Shown here piece by piece: positions 34,274 to 43,208 of a stretch of DNA of 47,074 nt; position 1 is the first letter of the stretch, and each line of letters begins with the position of its first letter. The stretch covers positions 1-47,074 of the forward strand of contig CAKPJC010000013.1 of assembly GCA_934162535.1 (NCBI GenBank), in the 5' to 3' direction. The position numbers and the translations under genes were made by a program. The notes under the pieces are model-generated. The model saw only the letters and a program-made list of their open reading frames with translations. It was not told where the DNA came from and searched no databases. Source of the DNA: an uncultured Clostridia bacterium (GTDB taxonomy: Bacteria; Bacillota; Clostridia; TANB77; CAG-508).

Positions 34274-35266
34274 TTATTCTCCTATTTTTAAATTTGGTAC
34301 TGCATTTAAAGTATTTGTTGACAAATCATCATTCATAAACCTGTAATATCCTGCTGAGCCTATCATTGCTGCATTGTCTGTACATAATTTCAAGTCTGGC
34401 TTATATATTTTTATTCCTTTTTCTTCTAATTTTGTGAATTGATTTCTTATATATGTATTTGCAGATACTCCCCCAGCTAGCACAACTGTCTTTATTCCTG
34501 TCTGCTCTATTGCCTTTTCTATATTTTCAATTAAAACTTCTGTTACAGCTTTTTCAAAACTTATACATAAATCTGCTTTATTTACTTCTGGGTTTTTATG
34601 ATGTAAATTTATTACCGCCGTTTTTATCCCACTAAAACTAAAATCCAAATTTTCAAAGTGTGTTTTTGGAAAATCTATTGTTGGATTTCCTTGTTGTGCC
34701 AATTTGTCAACCTTTGGTCCTCCCGGATAACCTAACCCCACAACTCTTGCTACTTTATCAAATGCTTCTCCTATTGCATCATCTCTAGTTCTGCCTAATA
34801 CTGTCATATCACAATAATCCTTTACTTGAACTATTTGAGTATTTCCTCCTGATGTTAGCATACATAAAAATGGTGGTTTTAATTCTTTGTGTGTTATATA
34901 ATTTGCAGATATATGTCCTTCCAAATGGTTTACTCCCACTAGTGGCTTTTTTAGTGCATATGCAAGTCCACGTGCATATGAGACTCCAACAAGTAAAGCA
35001 CCTACAAGTCCAGGTCCATATGCTGGTGCTATTACATCAATATCTTTTAAGTTAATCCCTGCTTCTTTTACAGCTAATTTTGCTACTCTTGATATTGCTT
35101 CTATATGATTCCTTGATGCTATTTCTGGTACTACTCCTCCAAATTGCTCATGAATTTTTATTTGTGTGTCTATTATATTTGACAAAACCTCTCTGCCATT
35201 TTTCACAACGGCCACAGAGGTCTCATCACAACTTGATTCTATTCCTAAAACTAATATATCCTTCAT
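34274..35266 (-). CDS. tsaD: tRNA N6-adenosine threonylcarbamoyltransferase
   Basis: 330 aa. Start LGIESSCDETSVAVVKNG; iron-binding HLEGHISAN; phosphate motif YGPGLVGALLVG; TSGGNTQIV; FSFSGIKTAV; VLAGGVSANTYIR with a C-terminal CTDNAAMIGSAGYYR. TsaD, with TsaB and TsaE, adds threonylcarbamoyl to A37 of ANN-decoding tRNAs. tsaB and tsaE are not next to it. Full length for the family. Confidence 0.96.
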   Translation of the reverse strand: MKDILVLGIESSCDETSVAVVKNGREVLSNIIDTQIKIHEQFGGVVPEIASRNHIEAISRVAKLAVKEAGINLKDIDVIAPAYGPGLVGALLVGVSYARGLAYALKKPLVGVNHLEGHISANYITHKELKPPFLCMLTSGGNTQIVQVKDYCDMTVLGRTRDDAIGEAFDKVARVVGLGYPGGPKVDKLAQQGNPTIDFPKTHFENLDFSFSGIKTAVINLHHKNPEVNKADLCISFEKAVTEVLIENIEKAIEQTGIKTVVLAGGVSANTYIRNQFTKLEEKGIKIYKPDLKLCTDNAAMIGSAGYYRFMNDDLSTNTLNAVPNLKIGE

Positions 35267-35401
35267 TTTTTACTCTTATGATATATTTTATAGCTAAAAT
35301 ACACCATAAACTCCTTTCTCCATTTTTTGTTGTCTAGAACTTACAATTCTTGATTATGTCAAAATCAAGTTTATATAAGGACAAAATAGCATAGTTTTCA
35401 T

Positions 35402-36136
35402 TTATATACCAAATATCAACCTTGCAAGACTAATAGTCCAAGTTGTAATTTGATCAATTATTGGTGATATAAGTTGTCCTGCAATTCCTGTTATCCATAT
35501 TATTATAAATATAAAATAAAATATTTGCTCATGATCCATTAACCAAAATTTTGCATTTCGTGGTAATATTGGTAAAATAATTTTTGATCCATCTAATGGT
35601 GGTAGTGGTATTAAGTTAAATACTCCTAAACCAATGTCCATTGTTATAACACTTGCAACCATTGCCATTATTATTGAGCCAACTGTACTCGTTAAAAATG
35701 CTACTCCAGCAAATTTATATAATGCACAATATATAAGTGCAAAAATAATTGCTGTTATAAAGTTCATTAATGGTCCTGCAAATGATACAATTGCATCTGC
35801 TTTTTCTACTGATATATTTCTATTGTAGTTTCTTGGGTCTACTTGCACTGGTTTTCCCCATCCAATATGGGCAAATAGTAACATTGCTAGTCCTAGTGGG
35901 TCAATATGGTCTAATGGGTTTAAACTTAATCTTCCTTGTCTTAATGGTGTATCATCCCCCAATTTATATGCTGCATATGCATGACCAAATTCATGTACTG
36001 TAATTGCTAATAATACTGCTGGTATTGAAAGAACTAGTCCAAATATTCCTTCTGTTCCATAACTCATTAATGATAATACTACAAGTATTCCTATTACTAT
36101 ATATAAAGTTCTTTTATCAAAATTAAATCCAAACAT
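35402..36136 (-). CDS. Site-2 protease family membrane metalloprotease (M50B)
   Basis: 244 aa with about five membrane helices. The zinc-binding HExxH is in AITVHEFGHAYAAYKLGDDT and the third ligand is in NLIPLPPLDGSKI. The short form without PDZ domain, called Rip/YwhC-like, is common in Firmicutes. It cleaves a membrane protein inside the bilayer; the target is unknown. Transcribed away from the plus-strand cassette at 36274. Confidence 0.9.
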   Translation of the reverse strand: MFGFNFDKRTLYIVIGILVVLSLMSYGTEGIFGLVLSIPAVLLAITVHEFGHAYAAYKLGDDTPLRQGRLSLNPLDHIDPLGLAMLLFAHIGWGKPVQVDPRNYNRNISVEKADAIVSFAGPLMNFITAIIFALIYCALYKFAGVAFLTSTVGSIIMAMVASVITMDIGLGVFNLIPLPPLDGSKIILPILPRNAKFWLMDHEQIFYFIFIIIWITGIAGQLISPIIDQITTWTISLARLIFGI

Positions 36137-36209
36137 ATTTCCTCCGTTCTGTAAACACAGTTTACTTGCATATTATATAACATTCTCGCTTTATTGTAAA
36201 TCCCTATTT

Positions 36210-36238
36210 TTGACTTTTTTATATTAATGTGATATAAT
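36210..36238 (+). promoter_or_regulatory. Promoter of the high-GC cassette 1
   Basis: TTGACT (36210-36215), 17-base spacer, TATAAT (36233-36238), close to consensus and followed after 36 bases by the ATG. It is AT-rich, unlike the gene it serves. Confidence 0.8.
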
Positions 36239-36273
36239 TAAAAGGTACTTTATTTTTGAAAGGAGGACCAAAT

Positions 36274-37149
36274 ATGCTTAAATTTGGTTCCAAGAAAGTT
36301 CCTAACGTGATGGAGAACATCTCCATCGACAGCAACTTTGACGCCGAACTGCTTGAGCGGTTCACCCATTTTTTGGCTGAACGCTCTGAGAAGTTCAGTG
36401 AGTGGATGGATACTGTCGTGAGCTTTCACGACATTTCCATGAACAAGGGGTTCATGGAGTACGACCACCTCAATAGTGATGGCTTCATTGTGAAGTCTCT
36501 CACTGAGGATACCTTCAAAATTGTTACCACAGATGGTAACATGTACAATGCGACTGTCATCTCCGAGGACGATGACGGTTTCATCTCTACTGTTAAGGTA
36601 GTCAACTACTCTACTCCTTCGGTAGAAGTAGTTTTCACCGAAGGCTACGAAGATCCTACGTTGTTCATTCACGGAGATAATTTTATTATCTCCTGGTGCA
36701 ACGGTGTAGTCACTGTGGAACCTACCAGATGCGAAGGGAGGATAACTGCAAAGTTCATCCTCGATGCTCCAATGGGGTTGGAGCAGCTTTATGATAAGCT
36801 TGCTTCTGACAATATCCAGAATCATCTTGCAGCCCGTACGCTGCAGGAAGTGTTCATACTTTCGCAGTTCCTTGACGGCTTCACTTTGAAATCTGGTGAA
36901 GAACTGGATTACGAAGGCGATCACATTGATTTCTCCTCTGACGAGAGCGAGAATGATGACACTGCCTCTTCTTCTGACGCTGAAGGAGTCGACGTCACTC
37001 CTGAAGATGTCAAAAAAGAAGATGAGACTCCTATCAAGGAGACTTGCAAAAGTGACACTGCTGCTGGGCAAGAGTTTGAAACAAGGGAGTTTTCTCCTAC
37101 GTTTAAGAACCCTGACGTGGAAAACGATGACTTCCACGATCGCTTTTAA
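36274..37149 (+). CDS. Unrecognised protein with composition unlike its neighbours
   Basis: 291 aa from the ATG at 36274 (AGGAGG, seven-base spacing; the TTG at 36256 is inside the leader). Base composition is about 50 % GC in stretches, in a genome near a quarter GC, with codons such as GAC, CTG, CTC and CGG that are rare around it. The first ~220 residues look globular (WMDTVVSFHDISMNKGFMEY, SWCNGVVTVEPTRCEGRITA). The last ~70 are acidic and Ser/Asp/Glu-rich with no known motif. It is monocistronic, on the opposite strand to both neighbours, with its own near-consensus promoter and strong terminator. A recent foreign origin is likely; function not known. Confidence 0.7.
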   Translation: MLKFGSKKVPNVMENISIDSNFDAELLERFTHFLAERSEKFSEWMDTVVSFHDISMNKGFMEYDHLNSDGFIVKSLTEDTFKIVTTDGNMYNATVISEDDDGFISTVKVVNYSTPSVEVVFTEGYEDPTLFIHGDNFIISWCNGVVTVEPTRCEGRITAKFILDAPMGLEQLYDKLASDNIQNHLAARTLQEVFILSQFLDGFTLKSGEELDYEGDHIDFSSDESENDDTASSSDAEGVDVTPEDVKKEDETPIKETCKSDTAAGQEFETREFSPTFKNPDVENDDFHDRF

Positions 37150-37188
37150 TATTTCTTAAAAGCTCATTGTTGTCATCTTTCTTGACAA

Positions 37189-37238
37189 AACCCACACCCC
37201 AAACACTAACTAGTGTACGGGGCGTGGGTTTTTTTTTA
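37189..37238 (+). terminator. Strong terminator of cassette 1
   Basis: AACCCAC-a-CCCC pairs with GGGG-c-GTGGGTT, then eight T. The same stem on the other strand also ends in T and can stop lysS transcription only partly, since lysS ends just beyond. Confidence 0.85.
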
Positions 37239-37246
37239 TATGTTTT

Positions 37247-38752
37247 TTAATTCAAAGGTTTCATTGTTGGGAACAATAATACATCTCTTATTGAAGCTGA
37301 ATCAGTTAATAACATAACTAATCTATCAATTCCTAGACCTAATCCACCTGTAGGAGGCATGCCATATTCAAGTGCATTTATAAAGTCCTCATCCATCATT
37401 CCCGCTTCTTCGTCTCCGTTTTCTCTTGCAGCAATTTCTTCTTTGAATCTTTCATATTGGTCAATTGGATCATTTAATTCTGAAAATGCATTTCCATATT
37501 CTCTACCACATATAAATGCTTCAAATCTTTCTGTTAGTCTTGGGTCTTTTGGTGATTTTTTCGCAAGTGGTGATATTTCTACTGGATAATCATATATAAA
37601 TGTTGGTTGTACTATTGTTTTTTCAACATACTCATCAAAGAATAAGCTTATTATGTTTCCTCTTGTTTCTTTTCCATTTGGAATTTCAATATTTCTTTCT
37701 TTAGCTAGAGCAATAGCTTCTTCATCAGAGTTTATTTCATTAAAATCTACTCCACATGCTTCTTTTATGCTACCTATCATGCTAATTCTTCTCCATTTAC
37801 CTCCAAGTTCTACTTCTACTCCTTGGTATGTTATTTTTGTTGTTCCACATATCTTCATAGCACATTTTTGAAATATTTCTTCTGTTATGTCCATCATATC
37901 ATGATAGTTTTCATATGCAGAATATAGTTCTATTGTTGTGAATTCTGGATTGTGTCTTATATCCATTCCTTCATTTCTGAATATTCTTCCCATTTCATAT
38001 ACTTTGTCATATCCACCAACTATTAGTCTCTTTAGGTTTAATTCTGTCGCTATCCTTAAATACATTGGTATGTTTAATGTGTTATGATGTGTTATAAATG
38101 GTCTTGCTGTTGCTCCACCTGATATTGTATTTAATACTGGTGTTTCAACTTCTAAATATCCTTTTTCATCTAATAGTCTTCTTATTTCAGTTATTATTTG
38201 ACTTCTTTTTATAAATGTTTCTTTTACTTCCGGATTTATTATTAAATCAACATATCTTTGTCTATATCTTAAATCAACATCTTTTAATCCATGGAATTTT
38301 TCTGGTAATGGTCTTAGTGATTTTGATAGTAATGTTATTTCTTTTGCGTGTACTGATATTTCTTCTGTTCTAGTTTTGAATACAAATCCTGTAATACCTA
38401 TTATGTCTCCAATATCCCACGTTTTGAATGCTTTATAACTTTCTTCTCCTAAGTCATTGATACTTACATAGCTTTGGATTTTTTCATCACTATCTTGTAT
38501 TGTACAAAATGATGCTTTTCCCATAATTCTTTTTGCTATTATTCTTCCTGCAACTGTTACATCTTTTTGTTCAAATTTTTCATAGTTTGCTTTTATTTCT
38601 CCAGCTGAGTTTGTTCTATTGAATTTTGTTATTTCAAATGGATTTTTTCCTTGTTCTTGTAATTCTTTTAATTTTTCTTTTCTTATTTGTATTAAGTGGT
38701 TTTCGTCTAATTCTACTTCTTGGTTATTGTTGTTTTCTTGCATTTTATTCAT
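37247..38752 (-). CDS. lysS: Lysyl-tRNA synthetase, class II
   Basis: 501 aa. The OB-fold anticodon-binding domain spans ~55-160 (VTVAGRIIAKRIMGKASFCT), then the three class II motifs: RSQIITEIRRLLDEKGYLEVETP (motif 1, in pieces), FRNEGMDIRHNPEFT (motif 2) and GLGLGIDRLVML (motif 3). It attaches lysine to tRNA-Lys. Reading minus, it starts about 45 bases after the tRNA-Thr gene. Confidence 0.96.
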   Translation of the reverse strand: MNKMQENNNNQEVELDENHLIQIRKEKLKELQEQGKNPFEITKFNRTNSAGEIKANYEKFEQKDVTVAGRIIAKRIMGKASFCTIQDSDEKIQSYVSINDLGEESYKAFKTWDIGDIIGITGFVFKTRTEEISVHAKEITLLSKSLRPLPEKFHGLKDVDLRYRQRYVDLIINPEVKETFIKRSQIITEIRRLLDEKGYLEVETPVLNTISGGATARPFITHHNTLNIPMYLRIATELNLKRLIVGGYDKVYEMGRIFRNEGMDIRHNPEFTTIELYSAYENYHDMMDITEEIFQKCAMKICGTTKITYQGVEVELGGKWRRISMIGSIKEACGVDFNEINSDEEAIALAKERNIEIPNGKETRGNIISLFFDEYVEKTIVQPTFIYDYPVEISPLAKKSPKDPRLTERFEAFICGREYGNAFSELNDPIDQYERFKEEIAARENGDEEAGMMDEDFINALEYGMPPTGGLGLGIDRLVMLLTDSASIRDVLLFPTMKPLN

Positions 38753-38796
38753 TCCCTTCCTATCCCATCTAATATGGCTATTTTATATTTTTCCTT

Positions 38797-38872
38797 TGGA
38801 GCTTCCAACGGGAATTGAACCCGTGACCTCCACCTTACCAAGGTGGCACTCTACCTACTGAGCTATGGAAGC
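38797..38872 (-). tRNA. tRNA-Thr(GGU)
   Basis: 73 nt plus encoded CCA (38799-38797). Acceptor stem GCTTCCA/TGGAAGC; anticodon stem CCACC/GGTGG with loop TTGGTAA, giving anticodon GGT (ACC/ACU codons). TTCAATTC T-loop present. It lies between lysS and the second high-GC cassette. Confidence 0.95.
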
Positions 38873-38927
38873 AACTTGACTGTATTATTATATTATATTT
38901 TTTCCTTAAAATCAAGGTATTTACATT

Positions 38928-38955
38928 AAAAAGCACACCAATTGGTGTGCTTTTT
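38928..38955. terminator. Bidirectional terminator between tRNA-Thr and cassette 2
   Basis: AAAAAGCACACC/GGTGTGCTTTTT, 12-bp stem with an AATT loop. T residues follow on both strands. It lies seven bases after the minus-strand stop at 38963 and next to the tRNA promoter side. Confidence 0.85.
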
Positions 38956-38962
38956 TGGTACC

Positions 38963-39604
38963 TTAACGTAAAGGTGGCAGGCTCACAAAGGCTTTTTCCG
39001 TAGTTCCTATTCGGAATACATACCGGAATGCTAATTCCTCTTCTTCCGTCAGCTTACCCATTTCTTGCCATTCCTTTCGGATTAGAGGCTTGGGAAAATC
39101 AGTGTTGTTTCGGGTATATATATACCCTACTCTGATTTGACTGAAAAGCTCTTGGCTTTTCACATCCTCGATAAGTCCCAATTTTTGTAGTCTGTGCCAC
39201 TTCATGTCTGAAGTGACCAACTCGGTTTGCCTAATCAGACAATCTGAAGTATTGGGTTCTAATTGTTGCAACCAAAGTTGCACGAATCCATTAACCTCCG
39301 ATTGCACAGCTCGCGTGTATTTCACTCTATTCAGAGCATAATACACTTCAGGTCTGACGTTTTGCTCTACATAGACTTGTTTGAATTCCCTCATAGAGAG
39401 AATTCTACAATAGTCTAGTAACCTTGCTGTAAGGTCGACTATCTGAATAGTCCCGTCAAGTATCCATCGCTTGGCCTCTTGCTCTTTTTCAAGAGCCCTT
39501 ACTTTTTCTAGCGTTTGTTTATAGCCATAGCCATCTCCTTGTTCTAACGAACGGATTAGCCGTGTGCACATATCTCTTATGTGCTGAGGTACGATTACCA
39601 TCAT
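38963..39604 (-). CDS. Unrecognised protein in second high-GC cassette
   Basis: 213 aa; start ATG at 39604 with AGGAGG eight bases before. The composition is clearly richer in G+C than surrounding genes. The protein is mostly helical and charged (QHIRDMCTRLIRSLEQGDGY, LTARLLDYCRILSMREF), no membrane helix, and near the C-terminus KLTEEEELAFRYVFRIG. No family is recognised. It has its own promoter, an inverted repeat before the ribosome binding site, and a terminator, and is flanked on both sides by GGTACC (38956-38961 and 39621-39626). It lies next to a tRNA, a usual insertion place. Foreign origin is likely. Confidence 0.65.
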   Translation of the reverse strand: MMVIVPQHIRDMCTRLIRSLEQGDGYGYKQTLEKVRALEKEQEAKRWILDGTIQIVDLTARLLDYCRILSMREFKQVYVEQNVRPEVYYALNRVKYTRAVQSEVNGFVQLWLQQLEPNTSDCLIRQTELVTSDMKWHRLQKLGLIEDVKSQELFSQIRVGYIYTRNNTDFPKPLIRKEWQEMGKLTEEEELAFRYVFRIGTTEKAFVSLPPLR

Positions 39605-39623
39605 ACCTTTTTCCTCCTTTGGT

Positions 39624-39677
39624 ACCAGCTGTACTGGTTGATACTTTTATTTTAGCATATTATTTTTTTTATTGCAA
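39624..39677 (-). promoter_or_regulatory. Promoter and inverted repeat of cassette 2
   Basis: TTGCAA (39677-39672), 17-base spacer, TAAAAT (39654-39649). Between the start point and the ribosome binding site, ACCAG-TACAG-CTGGT (39638-39624) forms an inverted repeat that could be an operator or a 5' UTR hairpin. Confidence 0.6.
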
Positions 39678-39853
39678 ATATAATTAATATGAATTTTTTC
39701 GTTTGTGCCCATTTGTGAACTACTCTATATCAGATATCTCTGGTTTGCCTTATATTAAATTTTATTTTATTAGTAAATTTTCTAATAGTAAATTTAAACA
39801 CAAAAGAAGGGCGCACTAACCCTATTGCAATCTTGTGTGTCTTTTGATCTTAT

Positions 39854-40055
39854 TTACGCTACTAAACTTCGTATATTCTCTTGTTTATTTTTTATATGTC
39901 CTTTTGCTATTGTTAGCATTACTATAAATGTCAGATTTAACATCTATTCCATTTTATTTTGACCTCTTATGGAAATGGTCATTAAACATATAATCCCTAT
40001 CTATTCTACCATTTAACCTCTCTATCTCTGTTCTCATTTTATATTTCTTCAAATG
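39854..40055 (-). pseudogene. Transposase C-terminal remnant (IS1182/IS5-like DDE)
   Basis: Minus-strand frames give HLKKYKMRTEIERLNGRIDR, DYMFNDHFHKRSK then a stop, and after a frameshift MLNLTFIVMLTIAKGHIKNK, QENIRSLVA then a stop. This is the usual end of a clostridial DDE transposase. A hairpin (39798-39838) just after the end resembles its terminator. The rest of the gap 39678-40313 holds no gene that I recognise. Confidence 0.7.
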
Positions 40056-40107
40056 TTATTTTTTTGGGTTTAAGTAAATTATATCAAATTAGAGTGAAAA
40101 AATCACT

Positions 40108-40135
40108 AAAAACGCTTGACTTTTCAAGCGTTTTT
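40108..40135. terminator. Bidirectional terminator after the cotJC fragment
   Basis: AAAAACGCTTGA/TCAAGCGTTTTT, perfect 12-bp stem, loop of four, with T6 on the plus strand. Reading minus, it lies about 180 bases after the cotJC stop. Confidence 0.75.
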
Positions 40136-40313
40136 TAGCATTTTGTCGTATTTTTTTATTTATCTTATTTTTTATACTGATTAATGGCTGTAAATGGCTT
40201 AACTTCATGTCGTTACATTTTTATTATAATTTTTATTCTTACAGTTTCAGTACTTTTCAACTAACGAAATTACTCAATATTTTTCGTTTTTATTTTTTCT
40301 TATTGTTCTAATC

Positions 40314-40769
40314 CTAGTTGTTGCAGTCATTCATATAAAATTTCTTTTCTGCTAATTTATCTTGAACTCCTCGTAATGCTTCTCCGAATCTTTGGAAATG
40401 AACTACTTCTCTTTCCCTTAAAAATCTTAGTGGATCAACAACATCTGGATTATCTCTACATAAATCTATTAGTTTTTCATAAGTTGCTCTTGCTTTTTGC
40501 TCTGCTGCTAAATCTTCTTGTAAGTTTGCTATTACGTCTCCTTTACATGCTAAGCAGTTAGCTGAAAAAGGAAATCCCCCTGCTGACTGTGGATATACAT
40601 CAACTCCATGATCTGTATAGTATGCACCTAATCCAGCTGATTCTATTTCTTCAATTGATGCTCCTTTTGTTAATTGGTGTACAATCGAACCTACCATTTC
40701 TAAGTGGGCTAATTCGACTGCTCCTATATGAGGTCGTTTGAAGCTTAAAAAAAAATTACTTGTAATCAT
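40314..40769 (-). pseudogene. cotJC: Spore coat protein CotJC (Mn-catalase-like), 3' part, cut by element
   Basis: From IGAVELAHLEMVGSIVHQLT onward the sequence is CotJC-type: VDVYPQSAGGFPF, DLAAEQKARATYE, FLREREVVHFQRFGEALR. The Glu/His metal ligands of the second half are present. Family members have about 190 residues, and homology starts at about residue 60 (TDIGTEEFAHLEM in others), so the first third, with other metal ligands, is absent. The frame goes on upstream only 13 codons as MITSNFFLSFKRPH with no ribosome binding site, then reaches the recombinase gene. The simplest reading is that the large serine recombinase element inserted within cotJC. Confidence 0.85.
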
Positions 40770-40843
40770 TGATATTACTGCATTTTTTTAATCTTCTTTT
40801 CTAAATTTCTTTCAGTTCCTCTAATATGTTTTTAATTTTGTAT

Positions 40844-42451
40844 TTACACCACCTTATTTATTTTAGGATATAAATTTATTGTAAAATTTGTTGGATCAGA
40901 ATCCTTCCTTATAGACTTTTCTGTTTTCAAATAAGTAACTTGTGTAAGAACTGTTTTCAACAAATCGTTTTTTTCTTCTGGTGTTTGTAATAAGTCATAC
41001 ACATCAAGAAGATTTTCAATCTTTGGTACTAAAACCTCTTTTTCCTTATCAACTATTTTTTCTTGTGCTAATTTAACCTTATATTCTTCAATTGAACTAT
41101 TTATTCTAGCAACATTTTGTGATACAGCATCACTTCTTGCCTTAAACATTTCTTTCGTATAAGTTCCATCTTCTAAAAAGTTAAATATACTTAATAATTT
41201 TTCATTTTCTTTTTTGGCTTCTGCCTCCAAAGATAATATTGTTTCTTCTATTGATTCAATCTTATTATGATTTATTTTTTGTAAATGTTCTTGGTAATCA
41301 AATTTATATTGTTCTAACCATTTTTTTAGACCATCTAAAACTTTTTCTTCTACGAAATGAAATTTTGAGCCTATATTATCACAATTTGGATTTGAGCAAT
41401 ACAAAGTTGGCTCTTTACTAAATTTACTATATGATCTTCTTTTCATCTTCTTGCCACATTTTGCACAAATAACCAAACCACATAATGGATTTTGTACTAC
41501 ATTGTTATGTACTACTGGAGCAGAATTCAAACTTCTTTTAGCAGAAACTATTTTCCATGTTTTTTCATTGATAATTGCTTTATGCAATCCGTCTACAAGT
41601 ATGTAATCACTATTTCTAGGTCTAGTTTTTATTAATTTTTCATGTTTATAAACTTTTACTTCTTTTCTCGCATTCCATTTTATCTTTCCTATATATACTG
41701 GATTTGCTAATATGTCCTTTATAGTTGAAACTGACCATTCTTCACTTTTTCTTGGTTTCAATCCCATTTCATTTAATTTTGCAGTTATTTCATTTAGAGA
41801 TAAATCATCATAAGCATATAAATCATACATTATTTTAACCGTATTTGCTTCTTGATTCTTTTTTAATGTATATCCTTTGTCTCCTTTTATTTTAACTCTA
41901 TCATATCCAAATGGTGCTACACTTCCTACATATTTTCCTTCATTTACTGACATTAGTCTTCCACGCTGTAATCTTCTATTTATTACTTTATATTCTCTTC
42001 TTGACATGAATAATCCAAATTCAAAGTATTCTTCATCAAATTCATTGTTTGGATCATAAATCTTCATTGGCGTAATTATCTTTGTTTCAGATATTTTAAA
42101 AGCTTGAGCAACTATACCTTGATCCATAGTTTCACCACGAGCTAATCTCTCTACTTCAACAACTAATACACCTTTCCATTTCCCCATTTTTACATCTGTC
42201 AATAATTTTTTCATTTCGGGTCTTGCTTCAATTGTCTCACCACTTACAATTTCTCTATATATTTTTCCTATTTTTAAATTTTTTGAATTTGCTAAATCTA
42301 ATAATATATGTTCATGTCGTGCAAGAGTTTCTCCTTCACCTTTTAATTCTGCCTCCATGTCTGCTCTTGATTTTCTTAAATATATTGCATACTCTCCATA
42401 AACATTTATTTCATTTTCATTTGAATAACTATTATATATTAATCCTTCCAA
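40844..42451 (-). CDS. Large serine recombinase (site-specific integrase)
   Basis: 535 aa. N-terminal resolvase domain with catalytic Ser in YAIYLRKSRAD, arginines in EVERLARGETMDQG, and a second Arg cluster at SRREYKVINRRLQRGR. The recombinase domain (~170-290; GSVAPFGYDRV, ILANPVYIGKIKWNA) is followed by a zinc ribbon (CAKCGKKM, CSNPNC) and a coiled coil (~400-480). TTG start with GGAGG before it. It sits about 75 bases from the cotJC remnant, the normal place of an integrase beside its attachment site. Complete, so probably active. Confidence 0.93.
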   Translation of the reverse strand: MEGLIYNSYSNENEINVYGEYAIYLRKSRADMEAELKGEGETLARHEHILLDLANSKNLKIGKIYREIVSGETIEARPEMKKLLTDVKMGKWKGVLVVEVERLARGETMDQGIVAQAFKISETKIITPMKIYDPNNEFDEEYFEFGLFMSRREYKVINRRLQRGRLMSVNEGKYVGSVAPFGYDRVKIKGDKGYTLKKNQEANTVKIMYDLYAYDDLSLNEITAKLNEMGLKPRKSEEWSVSTIKDILANPVYIGKIKWNARKEVKVYKHEKLIKTRPRNSDYILVDGLHKAIINEKTWKIVSAKRSLNSAPVVHNNVVQNPLCGLVICAKCGKKMKRRSYSKFSKEPTLYCSNPNCDNIGSKFHFVEEKVLDGLKKWLEQYKFDYQEHLQKINHNKIESIEETILSLEAEAKKENEKLLSIFNFLEDGTYTKEMFKARSDAVSQNVARINSSIEEYKVKLAQEKIVDKEKEVLVPKIENLLDVYDLLQTPEEKNDLLKTVLTQVTYLKTEKSIRKDSDPTNFTINLYPKINKVV

Positions 42452-42520
42452 AATACCTCCTTCCTTTGTTAATTTTATCTAACCGTTGTGAGTTTAACAT
42501 AGGTCAAATAAAATTACAAA

Positions 42521-42661
42521 TCATTCAGGAATATTCTGAAATTTTTTTATAGTAAGGCTCAACAAGATATCTAATATTTCCTTGTTTTCTTCTTTTGTAC
42601 CAATATATTTATCATCAAACCTAATTATTGTTGCATCGCTTTTATATTCATCCACAACCAT
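42521..42661 (-). CDS. Small ORF of the recombinase element
   Basis: 46 aa (MVVDEYKSDATIIRFDDKYI, GTKEENKEILDILLSLTIKK, FQNIPE). AGAGGTG lies before the ATG. It ends about 70 bases before the recombinase and is probably on the same transcript. Small acidic proteins next to large serine recombinases can be directionality factors, but nothing in the sequence proves it. Confidence 0.45.
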   Translation of the reverse strand: MVVDEYKSDATIIRFDDKYIGTKEENKEILDILLSLTIKKFQNIPE

Positions 42662-42714
42662 ACATACACCTCTTTTTTAATATGTATGCATGAAATATCA
42701 AAAGTTGATTTATA

Positions 42715-43137
42715 TTAATAACTTTTCCAGTTTATTTTTTTAGGCACATCAAAACCAGTTACAATTCCTTTCTTCAAATGATATGATTTTGTCTTATCAT
42801 TATATTTATAAATAGAAGAATTCCAATTTCTAAATGCTCGATTACTAATAGTTTTTCTTCCAGATAATTCTCTACTTGCCTGTATATGCATTTGTTTTAA
42901 CTTTTCATATTCTGTATTCATATTTGATTTTCTTTTATTTTTTATATAGTCAATTGTTTTCTGTCTATGCCTATTTTTTGATAATAGCTTTCTCTTTTCT
43001 TTTTCTTCTTTATATCTACTATCTTTTAGCAAAACTTTGCTAACATATTTATTTGAAATTCCTAATATTTCAGAAATTTCTTTTTGATTATATTTATATT
43101 CAAAATATAATTCTTTTATCTTCTCTTGTTTCTCCAT
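42715..43137 (-). CDS. Helix-turn-helix protein of the element
   Basis: 140 aa. The first ~35 residues form a sigma-region-4-like HTH (YKYNQKEISEILGISNKYVS), followed by a very basic stretch (KEEKEKRKLLSKNRHRQKTI) and a C-terminal part GRKTISNRAFRNWNSSIYKY. Such proteins occur in clostridial integrated elements. It may bind DNA of the element; the target is unknown. AGGAG before the ATG. Confidence 0.6.
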   Translation of the reverse strand: MEKQEKIKELYFEYKYNQKEISEILGISNKYVSKVLLKDSRYKEEKEKRKLLSKNRHRQKTIDYIKNKRKSNMNTEYEKLKQMHIQASRELSGRKTISNRAFRNWNSSIYKYNDKTKSYHLKKGIVTGFDVPKKINWKSY

Positions 43138-43208
43138 ACATACTCCTATTTGGTAGATTTTTTGCTAACAATTTTTTTACATGAAGAAACTAATAGAGCT
43201 TAAAAACT

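Noticed and set aside
36250..37137. 295-codon minus-strand ORF opposite the high-GC cassette gene
   Set aside because: The plus-strand frame has promoter, AGGAGG, ATG and terminator; the minus frame has none and encodes a Val/Phe/Arg-rich sequence typical of an antisense shadow.
39798..39838. Hairpin as the end of a separate small RNA gene
   Set aside because: It directly follows the stop of the transposase remnant and fits that element's own terminator.
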